DNA of 64,000 nucleotides from Imbricaverruca yamaguchii (taxonomy: Eukaryota > Arthropoda > Thecostraca > Neoverrucidae), in NCBI GenBank assembly GCA_034440575.1, contig JAOTOL010001464.1, positions 1,039,001-1,103,000 of the forward strand, given 5' to 3'. The position numbers were made by a program, and so were the translations under genes. This document shows, one piece after another, positions 12,204 through 22,950 of this stretch; position 1 is the first letter of the stretch, and each line of letters starts with the position of its first letter. The notes beneath the pieces are model-generated. The model saw only the letters and a list, made by a program, of their open reading frames with translations, was not told where the DNA came from and did not search any database.

Positions 12204-13488
12204 ACTCTAACCAGCAGCGCCGAAGAACACATCCATATAGGTCTGCTTCGGGGTAGCTGCATGGTGGTAGCACGTAGCATTGCGTAGCAGCATGCATGCC
12301 CGAAAGTCAGGTATCGAAGCGTGGGCGTTGCCGCAGTGTTTGGATTTGGGGGGAGGCGAGGACTTCTTTGAATATGACGTGATGCCAAAATGGAACGATG
12401 CACAATGGCCAGTGATTATTAATTGGCTGCATTTCTACTGTGTGTCGTAGTTAATATGTGATTTCACATTTAGATGTGACGTTTTGTAATTGCACCTACT
12501 CACAGAGGTGGAGATTCCGGTACATTTGCTGGTGCCTGGGCCCCACCATCTTTGCCTTGGCCCCAGCAACTTCCTGCTGTGTTAGCACGGGACTATTCGC
12601 GGTTGGCCTCACCAACCAGTTTATCAGCACTCATTACCACAACATTACAACGCAGGAATAATTTCTGAATTCACACGTTTTATTCCAAATTCAGCGTATT
12701 TGAAGCTCGTTGTAAGATGACAATGCATATTTGGAAGCGGACGTGTTAGAGCACATGCTATAATCATGCTTCTATACATGGTCATCTGGTGTGATTTTGG
12801 AGTCATGCTGGTCACATTCATGCTATCTAGGCTGTGGGGTAGCCTTGATGCAGGCATAATACATCGGGCATATAAATGAAATGTTCATTACTCGCATGTG
12901 TTTGGAGCGCAAAGAAAATGTGGCCGCAATCATTGTCCAGGTCAAGCGACGCTCCAAAATTATCAACTGAATTTCACACTGCCAGCTAGAGCTAATGTAG
13001 ACATCATAGTTCAGCACATTGCAAAATCGCACTTCCTAAAAATTCAATCAGCTCAAGTAAAAATGTTCAGTACTAAACATAGTAACTTCCGTCGCGAGAA
13101 ATATACCCGTATTACTTCAAATATTCTTTCCTTGGAGTTCTTGACAATTTGACGGCCTCTCGTAACACGCTTAAACTGGTAACATTTTCTTTTGAAGTAT
13201 AACAAGAGCAAGTTTGTCACGGCTAAGCCCATTACGAAGCAGTAACGCTAACATGAGAACTGTGCTCGAGACATACCAAACACCATCTACAGGAAAACGC
13301 TTCTCCGAAAGTCCAGCAACAACTTCAGCTTGACAGCGACTTCCAATTCATATCGGCCGTTCCCAGCCCATTTTCTCGTCATTAGAAACATCCACGAAAT
13401 CTCAGATTGAATCGTCATCATTCGAGAGCCAGATAAGGCTTTCTAACGGCTTTTTGCACTCCCGCGGGAGGACCGGCGCCACTAATGC
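12204..13488. other. Unassigned sequence, no recognised gene
   Basis: Short frames only (84 aa or less). No repeat, RNA gene or transposon end that I can support. Confidence 0.55.
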
Positions 13489-13990
13489 GCACGATAAGAC
13501 ATGGCGAGTGGCCGTTGGCTAGATGTCGCCCCGGCAGAGGTGGCAGCTCCAGATGCACGATAAGACATGGCGAGTGGCCGTTGGCTAGATGTCGCCCCGG
13601 CAGAGGTGGCAGCTCCAGATGTCGCCCCGGCAGAGGTGGCAGCTCCAGATGTCGCCCCGGCAGAGGTGGCAGCTCCAGATGTCGCCCCGGCAGAGGTGGC
13701 AGCTCCAGATGTCGCCCCGGCAGAGGTGGCAGATGTGGGGGGGCTCCAGATGTCGCCCCGGCAGAGGTGGCAGCTCCAGATGTCGCCCCGGCAGAGGTGG
13801 CAGCTCCAGATGTCGCCCCGGCAGAGGTGGCAGCTCCAGATGTCGCCCCGGCAGAGGTGGCAGCTCCAGATGTCGCCCCGGCAGAGGTGGCAGCTCCAGA
13901 TGTCGCCCCGGCAGAGGTGGCAGCTCCAGATGTCGCCCCGGCAGAGGTGGCAGCTCCAGATGTCGCCCCGGCAGAGGTGGCAGCTCCAGA
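13489..13990. repeat. 66-bp duplication leading into a 30-bp minisatellite
   Basis: 13489-13554 and 13555-13620 are a direct 66-bp duplication (GCACGATAAGACATGGCGAG onwards). The last 30 bp of that segment (GTCGCCCCGGCAGAGGTGGC plus AGCTCCAGAT) then expands to five units. An interruption (GCAGATGTGGGGGGGCTCCAGAT, split across 13731-13750) follows, then eight more perfect units to 13990. The 30-bp period keeps five frames open (repeat DVAPAEVAAP in one), giving a 276-aa plus and a 259-aa minus frame that I do not accept as genes. Confidence 0.95.
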
Positions 13991-15619
13991 TGGAGGCCGA
14001 CCGCGCCTTTCCCGGCGCGTGGACGGGTCGTTAGGCGACGCTCGTTGCGCCGCTGCCCATCGTCACCCCGCACTCGTCTTCGCTTTGCTGTTAAACGATC
14101 CCGGTGAATGGCGCGTCGTCGTTTCAGACGATGGGTTTTACTGCCTGCCCAGAATCGCTTGCGCTCGGCGGACGGAGAACAAAGGGCAGTTGGACCGGCC
14201 AGAAACAAAGTTAAAAAATAGAAGCAGCATCCGGAATTTATCAGCATACGCCTGTATAGAAGCAGTGTCTCTGCACAAAACTCTGTACAGGAAGAGCTGC
14301 TGCATGTCATTTTGAGTGAGATTACGTATGACATGCATATCATAAGACATGATATGCATGTCATAACAAGGTCAGAGCATGCCTGTGATATGCATGCCTG
14401 TCGGAAACAAGGTCAGAGAGTATTTTGTACAGCGAACAGCCGCGTCATGTTCACGTTATCAGGCAGGTGAAAGCAATTTTCATCATGGATAATTTAGGAT
14501 ACCAATACGGAAAAACTGAAGGAATCCAGCTTAGACAAACAGAAACATTTTACCCCTAATAATCGCAACATAAAAACTCCAAGCAAACCAATGTAATGCA
14601 AATCGTTAACACAACGGGTAAGGTGAAAAGTAAACGGCAAAGCACATTGCAGAGGTGAACGCGATCCACTAGTAATAACTTCGTTATGGATTTATCTCGT
14701 CGGGGTCTTGGTGTTTCTCCACACCATACTTGCCAATATTTTGCTTTGCATTTAATAATTAAAACATTTCATGGAACATAATAGCTAGTTGAATACAAAT
14801 GCGTCGAAATTACTCCTGTAGTATGATTTGGGAGTCATTGGCAATTTTTTGTCACCACTACTCAGCGTTCGAAGACGTTTTGTTTGCTTAAAAATAAATA
14901 TTTAAATAACATATATAATTGTTTCGTGCGTACATTAACGCACCAAAAAACATTAAAATGTTCTCATAATCCGTTTATTGGACAACGCTATTCCTACGCC
15001 ATCCCGTTCCGCAAGTTTCAGTTGTCTCAACTAAAATAAACCAAGTTCAGCAGTGGTTGAGGTTCCAGCATTCCCGTCTGCTTTGAGCCATGCAACATAT
15101 CTACAGGCCAGCCACTTGTGGAAATTTCCAGGCAAACGGCGACCAGTAATACGGCTCCCTGATAGGTCAGGCAATGCCGTATTGTGAAAGGCACATGCTT
15201 CCGAATGCCGGGCGTGGTTATAGGAGCCGATTACAATCGGGAATGTTCTTGAACAAATGTTCAACTTCACAAACCGAGACGTCAAAAAACTGAAGTTGCA
15301 TGGGAAGGTTAAAAATCGAGTTCCTTGAAGCACCGAAGGTTACTTAGATCGCATGTCAGCCAGGGCACAGTGCAATCAGAACGTTGAGGGCGAGGAAATT
15401 AACGGTGCACCGCATCCCTATTTAGCGCACTCTCATCCGTTAGCATTTCAGTTCAGTAATACAATTCCCACAATCCAGTTAGTTAAGATGTATTTCTTCA
15501 TTGCACCTCACAGCATCCTATTCCCATCACTAGGTTATAACTTAACGATATGCTTGCGACTATAAGATGGTTTGCTTCCTGCAATAACGCACGCGAAAAA
15601 TGAGTACCACGGAGCAGCG
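13991..15619. other. Unassigned sequence with one strong hairpin
   Basis: Apart from the inverted repeat at 14327-14365 and a short direct repeat ACAAGGTCAGAG (about 14367 and 14408), I see nothing I can name. A minus-strand frame at 15031-15333 (100 aa) shows no recognised domain. Confidence 0.5.
14327..14365. repeat. Perfect 17-bp inverted repeat with 5-nt loop
   Basis: The left arm TATGACATGCATATCAT (14327-14343) and right arm ATGATATGCATGTCATA (14349-14365) are exact reverse complements around AAGAC. The arms also hold the palindrome ATGCAT. It could be a cruciform or hairpin, or a relic of transposon ends; no target duplication was evident. Confidence 0.85.
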
Positions 15620-16353
15620 AAGAACACTACCCGTACCACTGTCCCTTCTAGTATAGGGAAGTATACCACCCGTACCACTGTCCCTTCTAGTATAGCGAAG
15701 TGTACCACCCGTACCACTGTCCCTTCTAGTATAGCGAAGTGTACCACCCGTACCACTGTCCCTTCTAGTATAGCGAAGTGTACCACCCGTACCACTGTCC
15801 ATCTCAGTATAGCGAAGGCCACCACCCGTATCACTGTCCCTCTCAGTATAGCGAAGGCCACCACCCGTACCACTGTCCCTCTCAGTATAGCGAAGGCCAC
15901 CACCCGTACCACTGTCCCTTCTAGCATAGGGAAGTGTACCACCCATACCACTGTCCCTCTCAGTATAGCGAAGGCCACCACCTGTACCACTGTCCCTGCT
16001 AGTATAGCGAAAAACACCACCCGTGCTGCTGTCCATCCTAGTATAGCGAAGAATGCTATCCATTCCACTGCTCCTCCTAGTCTAGCGAAGAATACCATCC
16101 ATTCCACTGTCTCTCACAATGTAACGAATGGCACCATCCACACCACTACTCCCAATGTAGCGAAGGGTACCACCCGTACCACTGCTCCTCCCAGTATAGC
16201 GAACAATACCACCAAGTTGAACTGTCTCTCACAATGTATCGAAGGGCACCACCCGTACCACTGTCCGTCCCAATGTAGCGAAGGGCACCACCCGTACCAC
16301 TATCCCTCCCAATATAGCTAAGGGCACCACCCTTACCACTATCCCTCCCAATG
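15620..16353. repeat. 39-bp minisatellite, about 18 diverged copies
   Basis: The unit is ACCACCCGTACCACTGTCCC followed by TTCTAGTATAGCGAAGTGT. Middle copies use CTCAGTATAGCGAAGGCC; the 3' third is more diverged (CACAATGTAACGAATGGC). The 13-codon period gives a 249-aa plus frame (TTRTTVPSSIAKC repeat) and 190- and 167-aa minus frames. Because frames on both strands survive equally, I treat this as non-coding DNA. Confidence 0.93.
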
Positions 16354-17268
16354 TGCGGGCGAATCTGTTCCCCATCGTGTCCACCGGGGCTGCTCTGGGT
16401 GGCCCGTCAGCGACATGCTGGGCGGGCGACGCATTCCGCGCTCTCCAAACTTCCTTCGTTTATTGTTGCGCCGGCAGGAAATGCGAAACCTCTCGCATTC
16501 AGAGCAGGCTGCTAATTCAACTACTATCGAACTGAGGGCCTCTGCGACTCGTAAAAGAAACGTAAACACTTTTGTTAGCGGCATAATTGATTTAGCCGCA
16601 AGGCATCCACACATTACAGAAAAGTCGTTGAACTACAACCGAGCTCTTCCAGAAAATAGAGGAACGGCTTGATTATTGCATCGTCAAATAGGATGCCAAA
16701 AGCGACTGCTCGTACTGCTTCAAATACAAGTCACCCTATGGGATTAGTCAGGACCATCGATATGTTTTTCGATGAGCAGTGCATTTATAAACTACTGTGG
16801 GACTAATTAATGGACAGCCAAGTGCATTTGGGTAGGTCAGCCCGAAACTATTCGTTAGTTAGGCTTCAGCACTAGCAGCAGTCTGTAGAAACAGCGTTTG
16901 ATCAGGGGACATTATATCAGTTTAGTTGCGTTCAATGTGCGCTGCAGTAAACAACATCTGAAAGCCTGTGAAATTGAAAGATATAGAAGTGAATAGCGGT
17001 GGAAGCATGACTGTTGTTGATTCCGACATTAAAGCATAACGCAGAATGTGTCCACTCTCCACTTCGCGGCACTGCTTTACAAGGGATCCAATATATGGAC
17101 AACACCGAAACTGCTACCACGATGCACCAGCAAAGAATGTGCGAGCTTGGTTTGGACCTCACCAAAAATGAAATAATTGTAAAACCTAGCATAAAGGTCC
17201 TAGGAACATGTTTGGACGCTATGAGGAATTCACTATGGTATTAATCTAGGACAATGCCAGGTCTGTAT
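16354..17268. other. Unassigned sequence, no recognised gene
   Basis: Short frames only (91 aa or less). No motif, RNA gene or repeat identified. Confidence 0.55.
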
Positions 17269-17727
<459 letters not shown>

Positions 17728-17999
17728 GAATGATGCACCCATTATACCTACAATGCAACACATCAAAAACACGCCAATCACGATCATGGTAGCCACACAC
17801 CACACCTCGCAGTGCATAATACACACCGGAGTACAATACATACAGTTGACCCAGATGGTATAAGTGCTGGACCTCATGTCAAAATGCCAGGGAGTCCCAT
17901 CCGTATACAGCCTCCTGTCCCGACACACAAACCAGACACACCTTCTCGTCTCACCACGCTCAACAGCCGCACCCCCTATCGACATCAAGTCATGCTATA

Positions 18000-18716
18000 T
18001 TAAGGACTGTTCACACCTAGCGTAATCTCGACGCACTGGCGGAATCGGTGCAAAGCTAGCATGGGGCCCAATGAGTCTGCCGATTCTGCCATTGCGCGGC
18101 ATTACGTCAGCTGTCCGCCGAGTCCTACAAAACGCTAGCGATTTCCGAGCGGACAAAGTTGGGTTTTCTCAACTTTTCCGCTCGGCGCACCAGCGTCCTT
18201 GACGTAAAGTCGCCATATTGCTGATCTTCGGCGGATTGGGGCCACATCGGCTGCGGTTTCTTCAAGTTGTAGATTGCAGCATGTCTCTCTCGGAAGATGC
18301 AAGCAGACCAAGAACAGGTGAGGGGAAGGGATGGCAGGTAGGTATTTACCTACTTTGCGTTGAAAAGTTTTCGATACTGGAAATGGGTATGATATAACCA
18401 AGATACAACCAAGGGTTATATGTAAGTAGAACACTGATAATACATTTTTGAAGACACCTTTAACTTAGGTATGACACAACTCATGTTTTAAGCAATTTCA
18501 AAATCTAAACAGTTGATTCTGTTGTCAAACAGCTGATTCTGTTGCCAAACAGCTGATATGTCAGCTGATCGCTGGCGTACTCACGTCCAGGCGATGTCGC
18601 TGCACTGGTCTGCCAACGCGTCGAAATTACGCCCAGTGCGCCGGGATTACGCCTAGTCCGTCATTGCGCTGACTTTTTTTTGTGTCGAGATTACGCTAGG
18701 TGTGAACAGTCCTTTA
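18000..18716. mobile_element. PIF/Harbinger-like MITE with TTA target duplication
   Basis: The element 18003-18713 (711 bp) has perfect 30-bp inverted termini starting AGGACTGTTCACACC and ending at TAATCTCGAC. It is flanked by TTA at 18000-18002 and 18714-18716. A 3-bp TTA/TAA target duplication is characteristic of PIF/Harbinger transposons. No transposase frame is present, so it is non-autonomous. Subterminal GCGTAAT/ATTACGC motifs recur inside both ends (about 18098-18104, 18626-18632, 18645-18651). Inside lie a hairpin (CCGAGCGG to CCGCTCGG, about 18146-18185) and a short CAAACAGCTGATTCTGTTG repeat (about 18510-18560). Confidence 0.85.
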
Positions 18717-19069
18717 AGAGCACACTCACGCCACGCACACTCCCCCGTGGCGGTGCAAAACGTGTTAACGGTACGGACACACCGCGGTAGTGCCGCGAAA
18801 CATCATCCACATACAGCAGCTACCTGTGGTGCCACGTGGGCTGTGGCGAGGCCCGCGCCTCGTAGGAACGTGCCTAGTCTCCCCTGATGAACTGTCGGGA
18901 AGGAGGCTATGGCGGAGACTATCTCACAAGAAGATTATGCTAAAAAAAGAACTTGCTCCGAAACCGCAAATCCTGCACCTGGAGGGCGTCACACTGTCCC
19001 GGACGAGAACGTGGGCTCTTGATGAGCGGTCGACGCCATCCACACACCGGACATCGCCGGCCACATCGC
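18717..19069. other. Unassigned spacer
   Basis: Short sequence between the MITE and the CAC block. The 194-aa plus frame beginning at 18790 is mostly the downstream CAC repeat read as Pro, so I do not call a gene. Confidence 0.5.
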
Positions 19070-19318
19070 CACAACCACCACCACCACCACCACCACCATC
19101 ATCACCATCGGCACCGACACAACCACCACCACCACCACCACCACTATCACCATCACCACCATCACCACCATCGGCACCGACACAACCATCACTACCACCA
19201 CCACCAGCACCACCACAACCATCACCACCACCACTAGCACCGCCACAACCATCACCACCACCACTGTCATCACCATCAACACCAAAAGCACCAGCACCAC
19301 CACCGCCACTACCATCAC
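19070..19318. repeat. (CAC/CAT/CAG)n imperfect triplet block
   Basis: About 250 bp of CAC-dominated triplets with ATC and AGC interruptions, including a duplicated segment CATCGGCACCGACACAACCA. It translates to poly-Pro/Ser or poly-His depending on frame. Confidence 0.95.
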
Positions 19319-19396
19319 TCCACGACCAGCCTTTTCCCGGTCACGATCAGAGTAGATACATTTACAGAGGGTAGATGATCCCACACCAACCAATAT

Positions 19397-19675
<279 letters not shown>

Positions 19676-20057
19676 ACACACCAGGCCTACAACAATCACG
19701 TACACCGGAACATCCACCACATCCACTACACAAGTGCCAACACTCGCACCACGCAGCAGCCTCAACATGTCGTCAGCAACAGGTCGACTGACCTCACAAT
19801 TAGGTCGACTGACCTCACAATTACCACCCGACAACACTTCCCGAAACATCAACTTACTCCTTGAATTGACAGAATCACCACTCTTGGCGGCACACCAACA
19901 CATAGCATAAACAAGACCACGTTCACAGGGCGGTGCGAGCGAGGAAACACGCACGACACAGCCATGGAAGACATCGTACACCAAGAACACTCCCCCACGC
20001 ACGAACTGGGCAAAACACTGCTGGCACGGAAGCATGCAAGCCATAGTGTTTTGCTAA
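19676..20057. other. Unassigned spacer with a duplicated GGTCGACTGACC motif
   Basis: A 21-bp direct duplication (AGGTCGACTGACCTCACAAT, near-palindromic centre) occurs at about 19781-19822. Nothing else is recognised. Confidence 0.6.
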
Positions 20058-20880
20058 CCCGCGCCGTCTTTCCGGTCAAATCCTCACACCCTGTCTCGGG
20101 GGGGGATAGTAACCCCCCTCTAAAATCCAAACTAAACGTCCACGAAAACGAAAAAGATGTCATCGGAAAGCGCTCGACGAGTAGGGTCCCGAACCACCCG
20201 TAATTTTTTTTAAATCCAAAAGTGGCGTCACTAGGGGGCTAGATTTTCACGACATTTCACGACTTGTATTATGTTTTTGGCTCTGGGGAGTTCTTTTTGG
20301 GGGATATTTGAAAAACAAAAATTATTTGGAATAACAAAGGACAGCGAAATCGGACCAGGGCCATACAAATTTTTCGGCCCACCAAAAATACAAATTGCAT
20401 TTTTTGAAATGTCAAAATTTTGAGTTTTCAAGTTTTCTTTCATTTTCCTTTTTTCGTGGGTAGAGCAGACCGAGACACGTTGTTGAAAGTCAACTTACCT
20501 AATACAAAATGTTTACTTTAGCCAGAATCTTCGATTTTAACTGCAATAGGGAAATATGCAAAAATTATATGTACTCAAATACGGAAAAATCCCATCGTAC
20601 GTTTTGTTGCATCCCTAACGATAAGGAAACGCTGCATGTTTCATTACAATATCTGTATCCATTAAAGCGAGACGACTGGTTCAACTTTTTTGGAGGTCAC
20701 CTCACTTGACCTTGACTAACTCGTTGACCCGAGATGACGTGACTTCAAAATTTTGATACAGCGTGCCAAATTGATGTGGGAAAAGGTATGCCAAATTTTG
20801 GCACGGTTCCGCGCGCCGTTCGTTCACTATCCACGAAAAACCTGAGGGGGCGATTGAAGACACACCCGAAACGGGACGGG
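20058..20880 (+). mobile_element. piggyBac-like non-autonomous element, copy 1
   Basis: The element is 823 bp and starts CCCGCGCCGTCTTTCC. It ends with the reverse complement of CCCGTCCCGTTTCGGG. It is flanked by CTAA (20054-20057, one change from TTAA) and TTAA (20881-20884). TTAA targeting with termini beginning CCC is the signature of the piggyBac superfamily. It aligns along its whole length with the reverse complement of 45018-45834 through shared blocks such as GTCACTAGGGGG, GATTTTCACGAC, CCAGAATCTTCGATTTTA and GGTATGCCAA. No transposase frame is present. Confidence 0.82.
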
Positions 20881-20884
20881 TTAA

Positions 20885-21789
20885 GAGCCATCAGCGGACA
20901 TAATGCCGGTCGCGCCCATCTGGTGGTGGATTTGTGAAGGAATGTCACCAGAGTGGGCTTGCAATTATTAATGCTACATCCAGTTTTTAGGGAAGGTGCA
21001 AGCACTTTTCAGTGGTCAAATATCAACAACATTAGTACATAAAGTTAATAAAGTGTTGAGGCTAAATAAGGCTCATCTTGATTAAGCTTGTCTAGAAATG
21101 ATACCAGAAAAGTACATGCTCACCGCTCATCCAGCCCATTATCTCAAGATCCAAGGGTACTATCTATCCCAGTCAATCTAGCACCATTCACCTGATATTG
21201 CATAACACTCTCCTCAACAATGGCAAACTCCTCCAATCATGCCCATGTACAATCTCATCAGCATCACATACACAAAGGAAGTTGCTGAATCCACCGCCAG
21301 GCACACCCTATATAGCATAATATAGTACTAGTGGTACAATATACCCGATTTGGCTAGTATAATACTCAATTCATCAACATGATAAAAACAATCAGGGTCC
21401 AAAGTTTCAACAATAACACAGGGACCAGCATTCCCCACACTCATCAGTGCCTATCTACCTTGACTATCCAGCCCCATTCACTTGATCTCATGTAACAAAT
21501 GTGACCGGAGTGTCATACCAATAATTTTCAGACTCCATCCACGCCCGCCTAAAGGGGCCCGTATAGTGTACACTCACCTAGCATAGATATCAACCCATCC
21601 ATCACCCCCTAGAACTCAAAAACAAGATTTTGCGACCTAAAATAGTTGTCCACCAAAATTAATTAAAATACATTCAATGAGGGACTGCTCACATCAGCAG
21701 GCTATATCCAATCCTTTGACTGAAGATCTGTTGTCACTAAACTGCCCTACACCTTGATTTGTATAACCTGAATTGATGATCCGTATGTG
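20885..21789. other. Unassigned sequence, no recognised gene
   Basis: AT-rich, without frames over 90 aa or repeats I can support. Confidence 0.55.
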
Positions 21790-22350
21790 ATAATCTAAAT
21801 GGAAGCGCATCATTCAGATCGACATTCAGAATATTTAGTAATGTTATGCATTTCAATCATGTCACCCATTAATATCCTATGCTTGAATGGTTACACATCT
21901 AATGCCATAAGTCTTTCCCGGTATCCCAAGTTACCTAGTCCTCTGACGAGTCTAGTGGCTTTGCGCTGCGCTCATTGTAGCCTTTTTTGCTAAGTAGGGG
22001 CTCCAATTCCTGTACAGAACACTCTAAGTGGTGTCGCACACAGGCCAGGTACAACATTTTCATCGCTTCTTTGCTCTTATACCACACTTCTATTAATGAT
22101 ACCCAACATTCTGATTGCCCTGTTCCTAGCTGAGACACATTGTTTTTCTACTTTAAGATCATTCGAAACTGACACACCTAGATTTCCTTCTTTTTCAATG
22201 ACATCCACTCTCCTACCTCCCATTATATATCAGAAAGTCTCACCTCCAGATCCGAGATGCACAGCCTCACACTTTGCATTGCTGAAAGACAGCTGCCATT
22301 GACGAGTCCACTTTTTCGGTCCTTCAAGCTTAGTTGAATATTACTAGATA
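21790..22350 (-). pseudogene. Decayed non-LTR reverse transcriptase C-terminal fragment
   Basis: Read on the minus strand from about 22320, the translation gives WQLSFSNAKCEAVHLG, a stop, then KEGNLGVSVSNDLKVEKQC and RAIRMLGIINRSV. After a frameshift come MLYLACVRHHLECSVQ and finally RILMGDMIEMHNITK. These match in order the thumb/connection region of the CR1 ORF2 elsewhere in the window (WQMKFNFDKCKIMHVG, KDLGVILNTKLG, RMLGAINRNV, LYCAYVRPHLEYCIQ, RRLRGDLIEVFKF). It has several stops and frameshifts and is far more diverged than CR1 copies A and B, so it is an old insertion from a related but different family. The catalytic FADD box lies upstream and is not preserved. Confidence 0.82.
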
Positions 22351-22950
22351 GCTCACCACTGTAAACATTGACACAATCCACCCTATAATGTGTAGCTCGT
22401 CTTGTTATCAGATAATTTCATCCTGCTCCTTTGACCTGAAAAGCAAATGAGAGCAATTGATCCCCCAACTTCTTGCAATACAATGCGTCATACATCATCT
22501 GTATCGTGGGATGAGAATTTTCAATGTTCTAACCTAAAACAAAAATCGTACTTGCTACCTTTTGATCTAATTTTGAATAACTTTCAAGACATTTCAACCC
22601 TATAATTTGTGCACTCAATTCCAAGATTTGCATCCCATATTATCACATTTCGCACATTTAAATTGTATATCAGACGTTCTACATTAGCGAATTAAATTCC
22701 AATGGTCTCAAATAAACCGGCATGAAATCAACTGCCTTATGATGCCAAGCTTGACTACTTTTATAGATATTTAACCTTGTGATTTTTCACATTTGACATG
22801 AAGCTCTCAGGCATTATTGGGGTTCTGACATGGCTCAATACATGCCAAGTGTCGACATTTGTTGCCCAGAGGATCAGTAGTGCCGCCGAGCGGTGGCACG
22901 GCGAGAATAAAGTTCCAGCATTGATCAGAACCAAGCGATATCATTACTTG
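22351..22950. other. Unassigned sequence
   Basis: AT-rich and without recognisable features. It ends at the start of the 13/16-bp array. Confidence 0.5.

Noticed and set aside
13485..14364. Possible repeat protein (DVAPAEVAAP) of 276 aa, with a 259-aa minus frame
   Set aside because: Frames on both strands are open solely because the unit is 30 bp. There is no plausible single-copy N- or C-terminal domain.
15535..16321. 249-aa Thr-rich repeat protein (TTRTTVPSSIAKC)
   Set aside because: The 39-bp unit keeps frames open on both strands; no signal peptide, domain or codon bias favours one frame.
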